A stretch of 64,000 nt of DNA. Source: Toxonevra muliebris. Its lineage: Eukaryota; Arthropoda; Insecta; Diptera; Pallopteridae. Shown here piece by piece: positions 22,418 to 34,462 of this stretch. Where the stretch lies: positions 115,479,388 through 115,543,387 of the forward strand of contig OY829326.1 of NCBI GenBank assembly GCA_963691655.1, given 5' to 3'. The translations under genes were made by a program, and so were the position numbers. The stretch's first letter is position 1. Every line of letters starts with the position of its first letter. Below the pieces are notes generated by a model, which did no database searches, was not told the DNA's origin, and saw only the letters and a program-made list of their open reading frames with translations.

Positions 22418-24523
22418 GTATTTATGCTCAGCATCTGAATTGAGATGCAGAATTATTCTATTGCGACAGAATTTCGAGAAATCTTAACCTATTCATGCCG
22501 GTTTTGACCATTTGTGCATAAAATCTAGAAATATTTTTTTACAATATTTTCACTAGGTTGTCTAAAAAATCTTAACGAAAATTGTAAAAATAAAATTTTT
22601 TTGGCTCATGTAAGAAAATTGTTAAAAATTGTGTCTTGTTTTTAGAGACGGTTGAAAATTAATGCCCAACCTTTATCACACTGCACTACGGGGCCTATGA
22701 ACAATCTAGCTGGCCAAAATTCGAAAAATCGACTTTCTCGGTTGGAATCCAAAAGTATATGGGTTTACTCTCCATAGATCCCTCACCATAATCCACACAC
22801 AGGATATTCTAATTAGGTGAAGGATCTGGCTGTGCGACCGTCGAAAGTTGCAATATCTTGTAGATAGTTTTAATATTGTTGAAAATGTGTTGTATGTAAA
22901 TTCATATGAAACTTTGTTTAAAAATTTATGTGACCAGACAGTTTTTTTATTTTTCCGATTTTTTTCTATAGCAACTTATATTTTTGTACTTTGATAACTA
23001 ACCATTATCAAGAAATTTAAATACACCTAACATTACTACAAAAGTTAGAACTTTTAATTTATGCACCCAGTCAGCGACTTGTATCATTTCCGCTTAAAAC
23101 ATAAAACGCAAGAGACAAAGACATATGTGCTTCTTCTTCTTCTTCTTCTATGCATGTGCATCTACTTCAAGATCATTTCCACATTCATATGCACAGTGAT
23201 ATGTTTTTGTCCTCAAGCGACACGACAAGTGCACTATGTCTTTAAGACTTTGATCAATGTAAAGTTTGTGTGGCATTAGCAGTTTAAAGCAATGGACGAG
23301 ACCCCAAGCGAAACTTTTAAGATTTTGGTCAAACTCTGCTCAGCGCAGACTCAAGAAAAGAGACTCATGAATATTTAAGCGTCACATTTGGTCGCACCGC
23401 ATTTTGTTTGTTCGTGCTGCTGCTGCTGCTGCTGCTCATTATTAATGCGAGCGTCGTCATTTCCATTACATTTTTTTATCATGCAAAATGAATACACATT
23501 CATATATGTGAATACACTAGTAGATTGACTGTAAGGGTGACGCAAAACAACAAGTGTCGTCTTTATTGTAATTTCATTTCCACAGAAATTTCTACTGTTC
23601 CTGGTTTATTCCCTTTTGCGCTTCGAGAGCTCACTGCCTTTCGGGCATATATATTGGATTTCCAAGATAAGAAGGAGACATTTATGCGGCGGCCAAGTTC
23701 ACGATATCATGTTGGATTTAATTTCATGCTGCAATTGTTCTTGAATTCATTTTACGTCACATTTTCTTGAAGCTGAAAAATATGCTGCATCAAACAGACA
23801 AACAAAAATATAAAAATGTTTCTGTATTTTTCCTGCTTGTGCTTGTGGACATTGAGGACACATTGTATGCAGTATGTAGTTTGTCAGTTTGTCACCCCTT
23901 GCCAAAAGGAATTTAAAAATTAACAAAATTATATTATGAGTGGCAGGGGATTTCTTTATTTTGTTTTCTCTTCTTATGGATAATGACCTTTAATTGCTGG
24001 TTTTTAGTATTTCTTCATAAATGTTATCTTCTTTAATCTTTCGGGTATGTTGTAAAAGGTCACGGTTATTATGAACTCCCTCTTACGTATTCGTATAGCA
24101 GGTGCAGTGTACACTGCACTACGATGTAAAAAATTATTGTTGTAGTTAATAAAAAAATTTTTAAATTTGGTACGAAATTTTTTTATTAAGTACAGCTACT
24201 AAACTATAGTGGCATCTCTTATTCAGAAATTATGGGATTAAGTTTCGTTAAGTTGATTCTACTTTAGAACAACTTAGAGGAATGGAACAAATTAATTATG
24301 TTTCACGTTCTAGAGTGAGAGGTTACACATTTTGTATGGTGACCGCTTGTTTGATTTCGAATTGAGTTGAGATTTGGGTCTAAAGTTTAACGGGTCATCT
24401 CCTAGCGTTTCGTTACGGGTATGTCTATAAATAATACTATGCATTAAGGATTGCGTTCCAGTTAATGTTTTCTTCTTCTCATGGTTCTTCATCAGAGGAA
24501 ATCTTTTCATATCCCAAAAATCT
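22418..24523. other. gene-free stretch with a CTG run
   Basis: 22480-22960 is AT-rich repeat-like DNA of unknown kind, with TTAACCTATTCATGCC near 22488 as a possible solo TTAA-type end. 23060-23780 looks unique, with CTTCTTCTTCTT and a TGC run at 23415-23436. 23780-24523 holds nothing recognisable. The 81-codon frame at 23525-23770 has no known domain. Confidence 0.4.
23415..23436. repeat. TGC/CTG trinucleotide run
   Basis: Seven uninterrupted TGC units between TTCG and TCATTATTAATG. Confidence 0.85.
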
Positions 24524-24527
24524 TATA

Positions 24528-25818
24528 CAGGGTGACAATTGTAAAGTGACGCAAGTTTAATACTCTGCAGCAAGCTTTGCCATTTACCGTTACTTTAATT
24601 TAAAAAGCAAATTCATTCATCATTGGCTTTGCTTTTAATTTCATTTGAATTTTTGTTATTACATTTTGAAATTTCCATAAAAATGGACAAGGAAAATATT
24701 CGTCGTGAAATTATGAAATTTCATTTGGCAAATTATAGTAGCCGTCAAATTGCAAAGGCTTTAAATTTGTCAAGTCGTACGGTAGACCAAGTTATTTTTC
24801 GATATAATGAAACTGGGGGTTTCGGAGATAGAGACCGGGGAAAATTTTCAACAGTTGCCACTACTGGTTTAACAGAAAAAATTCGTAAACGAATCAAGCG
24901 AAATCCAAGGCGCTCAATGAGAAAAATCGCTAAGGAAGTGGGAGTAAAGCGTGAAACAGTGCGAATCATTGCAAAATCAAAGCTTAATCTTAAGCCGTGC
25001 AAGCTCCGAAAAGCTCAAGATCTGACACAAAAAAAGAAAGATTTGCGACTGCAAAGATGCAAGGCGTTGCTACGCTCCTCCGTGTTAAAAAATGTTGAAA
25101 TCTGTATCTTGTTTACAGATGAAAAAATTTTCACGGTTGAACAACATTTCAATGCGCAAAATGACCGAATGTAGCTAACATCATCATCGCAACAAAATAG
25201 GACTGTTGGCCGAGTTCAAAAGCCAGCTTCTGATATGGTATGGGCTGGAGTTACCGCTAATGCCAGAACCCCTCTAATATTCGTTGAAGAGGGTGTTAAA
25301 ATTGACCAGGTTGTTTATCGGAGCATTTTAAATGAACATGTTCTTCCCTGGGCCCAAGATACATTTGGAAATGAAAACTGGACTTTCCAGCAAGATTCTG
25401 CACCTTCCCACATGTCAAAATTAACGCAAACATGGATAAAAGACAATTTTTCTGGATTCATAACATCTCAAGAATGGCCACCATACTCGCCAGACTTGAA
25501 TCCAATGGACTGCTCTATTTGGAGTATTTTAGAGAGCAAGGCTTTTGCATCTCAACACCACAGTCTGGAGTCGCTGACAAATTCATTAGAGCAAGCCTGG
25601 ACTGAAATTGATCAGGAAGTCCTGCGGCGAACAGTCCTACGATTTCCGGATCGATTGAAGGCATGTGTGCAGGCTAAAGGAGGTTATATTGAATGAGGTG
25701 GGGTTCAAATGAATGCTTATATATTCAGCAATGTTAACACTTAATTGTACTTAATGGAAGTACGTCCTTTTGAAAATAACTGCTGAAATGTGTGCGTCAC
25801 TTTACGATTGTCACCCTG
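24528..25818 (+). mobile_element. nearly intact maT-type (DD37D) Tc1/mariner element
   Basis: TA flanks both sides (24526-24527 and 25819-25820). The left TIR is CAGGGTGACAATTGTAAAGT followed by GACGCA. The right read inward is CAGGGTGACAATCGTAAAGT followed by GACGCA: one difference in 26. The 1291-bp length and a single central transposase frame fit a full-length element. This is the best preserved transposon in the window. Confidence 0.95.
24683..25696 (+). pseudogene. maT-clade transposase, one in-frame stop
   Basis: DDE transposase that cuts and pastes its own element. From ATG 24683 (context AAAATGG) the frame runs 337 codons in a single phase, with one TAG at 25172-25174 (codon 164). 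The longer upstream frame begins with TTG and is not used. Two HTH motifs are visible: SSRQIAKALNLSSRTVDQVI (residues 19-38) and SMRKIAKEVGVKRETVRIIA (78-97). The catalytic Asp residues are D146 (ILFTDEK), D238 (FQQDSAPSH) and D276 (SPDLNPMD). There are 37 residues between the last two, the DD37D spacing of the maT clade. The stop follows NDR, where relatives have a hydrophobic/Trp-containing stretch, so a TGG-to-TAG change is likely. Otherwise no frameshift is seen. Confidence 0.95.
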
Positions 25819-26098
25819 TAAAAACTTTTCCTTCTTTTCTTAAATCAGCTAGAGTTTCCGACTAAGTTTTGCCTTTTTAATGCCACTGCATCAATTGTGT
25901 TTACTTATTCAGATTTTGATCATTTTAGCTAGCTTGTAGTCAGCCAGTTCCAAGCCTTTGAATTTAAGTATCTTCTACTTCTTCTACTTATTTATATTAA
26001 ATACCTATTTTAGCAAACGTGGGTCTATAGATATATCTTTTTATTGACTTGAAATTTGGAATTTCCAAGAAAAAAGTTTTTTGATACACGCTAATATA

Positions 26099-27470
26099 CA
26101 GTGGCGGTCATAAAAACCTTACCATTGGAGAACTCTGGAGCAATTTCGATAAAATTTCAAAACACCACGCAAATTATTTTCTTTTTATAATGAGGAGTTT
26201 CCTATTTACATTTATATAACGGATTTAAGCAGAGCCTGTCCATTTTGGTCATAAATGCTTCTTCTATTTTTTGTAAGAATGCCAAAAATGTCTACACAGT
26301 ATAAGCAATTGACGCGTGAGCAAAAGGTCGACATTTTTGTTTTAAAAGATATGAGAGTTCCTTATTGTCGCATAGCATTCAGCTAGGGTCATAAAGAAAA
26401 AAACTAATTTCAACCCGGCCACAAGGATGAAAAGATAAGAAAGACCTCGGAAGACCACCACCCGGACAGATGGCGTAAGATGTAAGTTTGAAGAATCGAT
26501 TCAAAAGAGCAGTAACAATAAGGACTGAGATGAAGAGCTATCACAATGTGGAATTAAGTGCCGTAACTTTGCTTAGTAGGCTTCTAGATGGCGAACTGTA
26601 GGGAAAATGACCGGCTACAAAGCCCTATTGACGAAGCGAATGAAAGCTGGAGAAAAGTAACATGGTTCGACGAAAGCAAATTCAAATTATTATGCGCAGA
26701 TAATCTTCCGTATGTTCGTCGAAAGATATAAGGATAACTGTACAGTGAAAACCGTGAAGTTTCCAGAGAGCCAAATGGTGTGGACCTGTTTTTTCTACCG
26801 TGAACGCTGAAAAATATGGACGAATTCTTAAAGACCAACTTCTGCCAGCCATTGAGAAGCATTTATCTCCAGTAATGAGTTTGTTTTCCCGGACGATTGG
26901 CCTGGAAACTCCCCGGATATAAATTCCATAGAGGAGTTCTGGCACATTATGAAGCAAAAAGTGGTTGAGAATAAGCGGGAGAGTAAAAATCTTTAGCTGT
27001 AGCTTTGGATAAAATCTGGTACAAAGAAATTCAAGTCCTTGTGGACTTAATGCCATCTTGAATAAGGCTGAAATAAAGGCAAAAGAAGGAGCAACACAAT
27101 ACTAATAATCCTAGGTTTTTATTTTCGAAAGAAGGCGTATTTTAACCCTGCGATAATTGATATCTTTTTAAACGGTCAAAACCCGACAAGGTCCCCAGGG
27201 ATCTTCTCTATTAATATAGAGTGTGAAACACATAATTGTTTTTCTTTTTATCCCATATGTTTCATATAGTGTTCACAGAATCGTGTCCAAGCCGATTTTA
27301 ATCGCTTCTAAACATCGAGACTGAGGCTGTTCGGTCTAACAGTATTGAAATTTCGCTTCGTTGAAAATCTCATAGGTTCCTAGGGACCTTTTCGGTTATC
27401 GGAGGGTTAAGACGAATATTTGATTAAATTGAAAAACTAATGCCATTTTCGAAATTTAGAACACTTTCAT
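26099..27470 (+). mobile_element. decayed, internally deleted Tc1-like element
   Basis: The left end after TA (26097-26098) is CAGTGGCGGTCATAAAAACC, related to the TIR of the element at 46033-47387. The body carries Tc1 transposase remnants: KQLTREQKVDIFVLKDMRVP near 26300, WRKVTWFDESKFKLLCAD near 26650 with the first catalytic Asp, and VNAEKYGRILKDQLLPAIEK near 26800. In the same reading, SNEFVF is joined directly to PDDWPGNSPDINPIE, so the block with the second Asp is deleted. The tail near 27050 reads IKAEIKAKEGAT in part. Many stops. No right TIR was found. A TTAA element at 27146-27406 interrupts the 3' part. Confidence 0.75.
27146..27406. mobile_element. 261-bp TTAA MITE inside the Tc1 copy
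   Basis: TTAA flanks both sides (27142-27145 and 27407-27410). The left end is CCCTGCGATAATTGATA; the right read inward is CCCTCCGATAACCGAAA. A second inverted pair lies inside: AAGGTCCCCAGGGATC and, from the right, AAGGTCCCTAGGAACC. Likely piggyBac-like and non-autonomous. Confidence 0.75.
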
Positions 27471-27900
27471 TTTCCTACCGTGAACGCTGAAAAATATGGA
27501 CGAATTATTAAAGACCAATTTCTGCCAGCCATTGAGAAGCATTTATCTCACAGTAATGAGTTTGTTTTCCCGAATAATTGGCCTGGAAACTCCTCGGATA
27601 TAAATCCCATAGAGCAGTTCTGGCATATTATGAAGCAAAAAGTGGCTGAGAATAAGCGAGAGAGTAAAAAAATCTGGTACGCAGAAATTGCCGATGATAT
27701 CCTTCAAGTCCTTGTTGACTTAATGCCATCCTGCATTCGGCTGTTCGGTCTAACAGTATTGAAATATCGCTTCGTTTAAAATGTCATCGTTAAGACGAAT
27801 ATAAATATAAAAACATAAAAATACTAAAAAACAAAAAGTTTGATTAAATTGAGATTGAAAAACGAATGCCATTTTCGAAATTTAGAAAACTTTCATTCAC
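27471..27900 (+). repeat. tandem duplicate of the 3' part of the Tc1 copy
   Basis: 27474-27735 repeats 26797-27057 at high identity (CTACCGTGAACGCTGAAAAA through ATGCCATC), with the same SNEFVF-to-P..WPGNS junction. The open frame 27480-27779 therefore encodes only a transposase fragment (AEKYGRIIKDQFLPAIEKHL, then INPIEQFWHIMKQKV). It then jumps into a piece of the TTAA MITE (GGCTGTTCGGTCTAACAG, also at 27325). It ends with the sequence that follows the MITE in the first copy (ATGCCATTTTCGAAATTTAG). The duplication thus came after the MITE insertion and later lost part of the MITE. Confidence 0.75.
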
Positions 27901-28479
27901 CAAGAAAGGAAATTATATCACAGTGCGCCAGAGCTACTTTATTTACTCTAGTAATTTAATACTATCCAATCTCAGCAGAATAAAAGTATTGGTCCAGTAT
28001 TGGTGGGCGATCGCTATCCGACTTTGGAACGTCATTGGGGGCCGATCGTTATCCTTCAACATCATACTATTTTTCAAACAATTGGTCTTCGAAAAAAATA
28101 CATAAAATAAATGGACCAAAATTCTGCACCGACATAGCAAGAGTTTTAATCAGTGCCAATATTTTGCAGAGAAATATAAAGTTCTCAAATATTGTGCCTA
28201 GGCTCTCGTTATAAAAATAACTGCCAATATTAATTTCCGAGCTCAGTTATAGCAAAGCAAAAAAAGCGACCAGTTGCCAACAATTATGTGCATCTTTGAA
28301 GCTGTAAAATAAAATAAAAAAACATCTTTGACATTAACTTGGAATAACTAGTATGCAATTGCAATTGCTTTTGTTAGTTCGCTGATGCGTTACGATTTTT
28401 TTTTTCTTTTTGTATTTACATTAGATTAAAATTAACTATTCATTTCAACATTTCACTTATTTACATTTTAATTAAAATC

Positions 28480-28500
28480 CACACACACACACACACACAT
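28480..28500. repeat. CA dinucleotide microsatellite
   Basis: About ten CA units ending in CAT AAAAAAACG. Confidence 0.85.
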
Positions 28501-29016
28501 AAAAAAACGCAGCCACTTCGTGCGTGTAGAGAAATTCATGGAAAAAAGCTAAACCCGTACCTAGGCAAGATGTACTCGTAAGTAGATAGATATTAATTAT
28601 CAGTTCAACTGCAAAATTGCAGCAGCAGCAACAACAACAACAAAAACATGAAAAGTAGAAGGAAAATCAGAGTTTGGCCAAATTAAATGCTTGATGTTTT
28701 CGAAATTGCACGCATTGGTCAACGGCGCATCACTTTGGATCACTTTCAACAATGGACACTTGCACATGCACATCATGTGGTGAATGGGAATGGAAATGTG
28801 AATGATTACGTGGATGATGATGAGTGCAGGTACCAGCAGCAGCAGCACCAACACCAACAGCACCAACACCAACATTAACAACAACAGCAAAAGCGGCATT
28901 TGAGCCAGCAGCAACAGTGGCAGCTGAGGCACATCATCCACTAGGTTTGTCCCAAATCCAACACAAACACGCATTGATTTTCCACATTGTCAAGCAGTCA
29001 AGAAAGCGAAACAACA

Positions 29017-29050
29017 ACGACGATGACGACGACGACGACGACGACGACGA
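29017..29050. repeat. GAC/CGA trinucleotide run
   Basis: About eleven CGA/GAC units with one GAT interruption near the start. Confidence 0.85.
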
Positions 29051-30448
29051 TTTGATGCCACTGGCTGTTGTTTTTGCTGGTTGTTTTAGTTGCTTTTACT
29101 GTCGCTGTTGCTACTGCTGTCGTGCGGTTTTAAACGCGCACTTCGCTCTGCTGCACACAACAACAACAGAAGTTTAAAGACTTCTTCTTCATCATCTCCT
29201 TACATTTTTGCCACTGTTGTTGCTTCCATATTGTACCGCTCTCGCGCAATGTGATGTGATCAAAAAGAAACTTTGTTTTTATTTCTTAACTTGAATATTG
29301 TTGCATTTGTCTTTTGAATACATACCATATAGTATAGAAGTAGCTCAGTTATTTTGGTAGCGGGAACGCAAATGCAAACGCGATTGCGATTGCAAATCAA
29401 CGATGTGTAAAGAAGTCATCTAACGCCAGGCGTTTCATGTTAGTTTTACTTTTTGCAGCGAAACGACGTTTGGACATATGTATAATTTTTTCTTTTCTTT
29501 CGATTTTTATTTTATTTTTTTTTTTTTTGGGTTTGTTTAATTTTGTTTTTGGTCTGGTCGCCTAAAGTGTTTTAACTTGCGCCACAAGTTGTCGCTTCGA
29601 TGATTATTTCAGTTGAATGTATATATGCATGTATGTAGATTGGAAAGTCGTGCAATGAAAATGTTTTGAATGGTAGTATTTACCGCACTTTGTCATACAT
29701 ACATACAACGATCGATAAAATCAAAGTCTGGTTGAGTTGCGGGTGATATTTTGCATAAGCGATAAAACCAAAAGTTTTTTTTTTTTTAAACTAGTAAAAA
29801 ATTTCTCGAAAAAATGAGGTTTCTGAGACGTGAAAGTAATCAATTCGTTGAGTAATATTATTAAAAGGCTTGGTGAACTCAAAATTTCGGAACTTTGAAT
29901 TTCGGAGCGGTAAAAAATTAAGTTTTATATTTTTTTTTTTTAGTATGAAAGCGGTATTTTGGCAAAAATAAGCGGTATATGATTTTGGAGTCTAAACAAC
30001 AGTATACTACCGCCAAAAACTGTATAGATACGAGCGTATGAGTATGAGTCATACTAATTGATCATAATATTACCCATTCAAACTTTATTCCAAAAAAAAT
30101 GTTTTCTGGCGATTAGAGAAATGCAAATGATATATCTTTATCTTTAACCTTCACCTGATGACGAGTAGTCTGCAGTTTTTAAATTGGACACGTGATTCTT
30201 TTCAACTCCCTTGTACCTTGATATCTAATCTCTATTATTGGGATCAAATGACTTTATGAGAAAACTGAAATATCCGCTTTCAAATTTGGTAGGGAATTGG
30301 ACCAATGATTTACATGTGAGATACAAATAACTTTTCCGAGCTTTGCATTAACAACTTATTGCATATTTAAGTGAGTTTAGAACTTATCTTTGGTAGTAAA
30401 GAGGGGAAGCATTCAGAAATAACTCAAGAAAAAGTCCAATCAGAAATA

Positions 30449-31690
30449 CCACCTTGATCAAAAAGTTCCCGAAATAACCACCGTGTGGCGCTCCCATAGT
30501 TCCGATTTGAGTTCTTTTTTAAAAAGTTAAGTTGTTAAGTTGGTACATCTGTTGTTGATATTCCCTCTAAATCTTAGCGTTATAGCTTGACATTTGCAAA
30601 AGTTACGTAGCCAAGAGTACATCTATCTCTGTGTGTGTTGGCGATTTTTTACAATTTTATTAAATTGTATTGTATTAAACTTTGCGTAAAAACCGGAGTT
30701 AATGGTGCGCGAACGTTGGAAATGTTGGAAAAGTGTTTCGGCAACGATTCTCTAAAGAAAACGGTCGTTTACCAGTGGCACGAGCGGTTCAAAAGTGGTC
30801 GTGAGTTAATGGAAGATGATGAACGCAGTGGCAGACCATCAACATCGAAAACCGATAAAAACATTGATAAAGTAAAAGAAATTTTGGTCAATAACCGCAA
30901 ATTAACCATCAGAGAGATAGCGGAGGACTTGAACATTGCCTATGGATCCGTCCAAGACATTTTGGTTAATGAATTGGGTTTTCGTCGTGTTGGTGCCAAA
31001 AGATCTCAATTTCATGCAAAAAAGAGACCGTGTTGACGTCGCAAAAGACATGATTTGCGAGACTGAATCCGATCCCACATTCATCAAAAGGATCATTACT
31101 GGAGATGAGACGTGGGTTTATGAGTACGACACGCAATCCAGACATCAAGCAAGTGAATGGCGTTCACCAAATGAGCCGAGACCAAAAAAACCACGTCATT
31201 TTCAGTCAAAAAAGAAGGCAATGCTCAATCCATGAAGGATTACAATGGTGTAGTGCATCATGAATTTTTGCCAGAAGGCCAGACAATAAACAAATAGCAA
31301 TTAGCCGAAAGAGACCAGAATTGTGGACAGAAAACTCGTGGATTTTGAACCATGATAACGCACCGTCGCACAGTGTTATCATTATTGGTAATTTTTTGAC
31401 GAAAAATGCAACAAATATCATCCAACAACCACCGAATTTACCTGATTTAAAAAAACATTACTGGGAACGTGTTTCAGCAACCGAGAGGGAGTAATGGAAA
31501 AATAGCAGGAAGCACTGGTGGACATACCGAAAACCGAATATAAAAAATGTTTCAAGGATTGGATCAAGCGCTGGCGTAAGTGTGTTGCAGTCGATGGGTA
31601 TTACTTTGAAGGGGACAATATAGATTTAGATGAATAAACTTGTATTTTTAATTTTCTGAATATATTCTGGGAACTTTTTGATCACGGTGG
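30449..31690 (+). mobile_element. decayed full-length mariner (DD34D) element
   Basis: TA flanks both sides (30447-30448 and 31691-31692). The left TIR is CCACCTTGATCAAAAAGTTC; the right read inward is CCACCGTGATCAAAAAGTTC, and both continue with CC. The length of 1242 bp fits a mariner. The transposase inside has frameshifts and stops. Confidence 0.9.
30635..31637 (+). pseudogene. mariner transposase with several frameshifts
   Basis: The first frame gives VKTGVNGARTLEMLEKCFGN, then KKTVVYQWHERFKSGRE, EDDERSGRPSTSKTDKNIDK and LTIREIAEDLNIAYGSVQDI: the two-part HTH region of mariner transposase. A frame change near 31000 leads to LNFMQKRDRVDVAKDM and RIITGDETWVYEYD (first Asp). Another leads to DYNGVVHHEFLPEGQTINK with a stop, then WILNHDNAPSHS (second Asp). 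The third Asp block reads PPNLPDLKKHYW and the catalytic Asp is lost. The end FKDWIKRWRKCVAVDGYYFE and GDNIDLDE with TAA at 31635-31637 is the normal C-terminus. Confidence 0.9.
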
Positions 31691-31692
31691 TA

Positions 31693-34079
31693 TGTGTGTT
31701 AGGGAGATGCAATCCTGGTAGTAGAAATGCAACTCTGCATTTAACAATAACGTGGAAAGAAGAAAGAAACTGAACGTTTGTTTTTGCATACCTTATCCTT
31801 ACTTATTTTTAGAAAATTTAATAAAACAAAATTTTCAATACTCTTTTGCTTAAAAAATTTACAAAAAATCCTTCCTTATGAATGGAGGAAAGGAGAAAGA
31901 AAGGGGGTGGTATGAAATCATGTATATTTAATTTTTCATTTCATTTTATTTTGTTTCCATATTATTTCATTCCATAATAATTGATGACAATAAAGCGAAG
32001 CTATTTTCGAAGTCGTGAAATGAATATATGTAAATGTAATATCCACAAATGCCGAAAACCACAAAAGGCAAATGTATATTCAGTGAAGATTAAAAAAATA
32101 TCCATTTATTAAAGATTTCGAAATAAAGTTGTGAAAAATGCTATGCAATTCCATGAAACACAAATATGCTCTCAGTGCCCCGATTGAAAACAAAGCGTTG
32201 CCCAATTATTTCGATAAGGGTGCATTAATTTTTTATCCCCCTTCTTACCTCCCAATTTATTTCTCATTGGATCGAAAAATCATCACGCTACATTAAAATA
32301 AAGGTTAAATTTCTTAAGCAGAAAGAGATTGTTTTTCCAAAACGCCACATATATATATTTATTATTAATTTTCACACTTACTTGAATTCTCTCGACTCCA
32401 ATAATCTTCAATATTCAAAAACTCATGGCAAAAAAAAATTTTGACATTAGTATGCAAACTAACAAGTGACTTAATGACAGTTTATGTCATGTTAAATGCT
32501 ACATACATCAACTTAATTTTCTGTAAACGACAATGAATTTTTTTGTTCACTTTTGTTTTGTTTGCACGAGCCTTTACAAACACCACAAAGCAACAACAAC
32601 ATTAACCACAATATGAATAAAGGACAAACGCCGAACGCTCAAAGAAACCAACTGCAAAATTATGCAGTTTTCATTGATTTTCCACGCATTTTATGTGCTT
32701 AGCAGATAAACAAAAAAAAAAAAAAGAAAAAAAAAGTTCACTATGCCTCAACACACAATAATCATGCGTAAATACCGCTTTTAGTCGCATACTTCGTACG
32801 CTTCCCATGGCAAGTCATCATCATCATCATCAAGCAACGTCATCATCATCGTCTTCATCTGCCAATTGCGCCAGCAGCTTGAATAAATTTCTTTATTTAA
32901 TAATTACATACAATGTGGTTATACTGTGTCAAAAATTCTGCGTTGGTTCAATTGAGACCTTTTTCCATTATATCAGACTCTGTGGTTCAGTTTCTTCTTC
33001 TTCAATCGCCACCACCAGCACACTCAATACTTACGTCACTATGTCATCTTTGACGTTGGCCCGCTCTCTGTTGCTGTTGTTATTATTGCTGCCTGCTCTA
33101 CAAGTATATAGTATATTTTATTTACAATACTTTATGCTAACAAATAATTTATTATTAATATGTATTATGATTGACAACCTGCGGCTATTTAAAATTGACG
33201 AGTTCGATATATAAAAATTTTCGTCGCTGTTTCATATTCAACAACAACAACAGCAACAACAACAAAAATATTGTTAACAATTACCGCCAAACTTTATAAT
33301 TTTAGGTTGTTGTGCTGTGAGGTTCATACAATTTTATTGTTGCTCGCTGTCTCATCATGTAATTTACATACATATGTACATGTGTTTTGTATGTTTGGGG
33401 TATGTATGTATGTATGTATATGTGATAAATTGCAACCTTTATGTATGACCTTTTATTATTAAGTATTGGCATCTCTTGAAGCGTTGAAGATCAAATGATA
33501 TCGATTAAAAGACAGACACGGACACTTAACAAGTTGATTTAAGCGCTTGTAAATTTGTATAAATTTATTTAATAATTCACGAAATTTATGCAAAAATAAG
33601 AAATAAAGTGAGGCACCTACTTGGTTTTAAGTGGTAAATTAAGTGTGTGGAGAAAGTGTTGAGATTTGTAAGTGTTATTATTAAAATTACGCAATGAATT
33701 TAAGAATAATTTTAAGAAATTCAGTTGTGGCTTTGCTGAATGAAGAAAATTATCACAATTCTTAATTCATGTTAAAGAAGAAAGGGGAGAACAACAAGCT
33801 AAGTACTTATGTCATTGAAAGTAGCTTGTAATCTAATCTTTATATGGGGCTCATCAGGCTGGATATTAAAACTTTGAATTTTGAAGCTTGTTTTGGATTT
33901 ATAAAAAAGGAAACCAATGGAGGTATTCAGGTTTCCAAAGTGAATAAAACAATGAAGTAACTAGTTTTAGGACGAATAAGGTTACGCTACTAAAATTTAA
34001 AAAAATAAGTTGTTGATGGAGGGGAGGGGGCTCTGATTCTAGAAGGCTGATTCTATAATTAAGCTAACCATATTCTACT
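31693..34079. other. gene-free block, partly microsatellite-rich
   Basis: 31693-32560 is AT-rich. 32560-33480 is unique-looking, with CATCATCAT near 32817, CAACAACAACAGCAAC at 33240-33266 and TATG repeats near 33405. The 135-codon frame at 32807-33214 has an ATG in fair context but begins with His and Ser runs made by CAT repeats and shows no domain. I do not call it a gene. 33480-34079 holds nothing recognisable. Confidence 0.4.
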
Positions 34080-34462
34080 GAAACCCAGCTGGATAATGGG
34101 CGAAATCGGAAAAAATTTGAATATGAATCTAAATAACAAGCAAAACAACCTAGACTATAATTTTTTCATAATATATATGAATGATTTTTTACATGTCACT
34201 CATTTACTAAAAGACTGACATAAGTAAAAAAACACGATTTTTGAGTTAATGATGCAGAATTATTCATTATATCACGCTTCATATTGTGTAAAAATTTCAT
34301 ATTAATATCTTGTATACTCTGCGCGTAAGAATTATGAGATTTCCTCTTTTTTCTGTAAAGTGGGAGTCAATTGAAAACTTTAAGCGCGTTTTCTGCAAAA
34401 TCGCGTTTTTTGAGTTATGACAGTCTTTAAGTAAATGAGCGATATGCGGATCCAGCTGTTTC
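34080..34462. mobile_element. inverted-repeat element, about 383 bp
   Basis: The outer ends are GAAACCCAGCTGGAT and, read inward from the right, GAAACAGCTGGATCC. The clearest inverted match lies inside: CACTCATTTACTAAAAGACT against CGCTCATTTACTTAAAGACT, then AAAAAACACGATTTT against AAAAAACGCGATTTT. No clear target duplication. Non-coding. Confidence 0.5.

Larger units (their letters stand above)
27901..30446. other. gene-free block with many microsatellites
   Basis: 28340-29760 is unique-looking DNA with a CA run (28480-28500), CAGCAGCAACAACAACAA near 28620, CAACACCAACA runs near 28850, a GAC run (29017-29050) and poly-T tracts. Frames at 28600-28974 (minus), 28687-28878 and 28824-29177 translate these runs into Leu, His/Gln or Ala/Asp stretches and are not believed. 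29760-30446 is AT-rich without features. Confidence 0.4.

Noticed and set aside
23525..23770. 81-codon frame in unique-looking DNA
   Set aside because: No domain, no conserved motif, no good start or splice context.
26584..27056. Minus-strand frames of 92 and 124 codons
   Set aside because: Antisense shadows of the Tc1 remnant.
28600..29177. Open frames with Leu-, Gln/His- and Ala/Asp-rich products
   Set aside because: They are direct translations of CAACAG and GAC repeats on both strands; no domain, no splice or start context.
32807..33214. 135-codon frame starting with a His run
   Set aside because: The ATG context is fair, but the product is built from CAT, TCA and CTG/TTA runs and shows no family resemblance.
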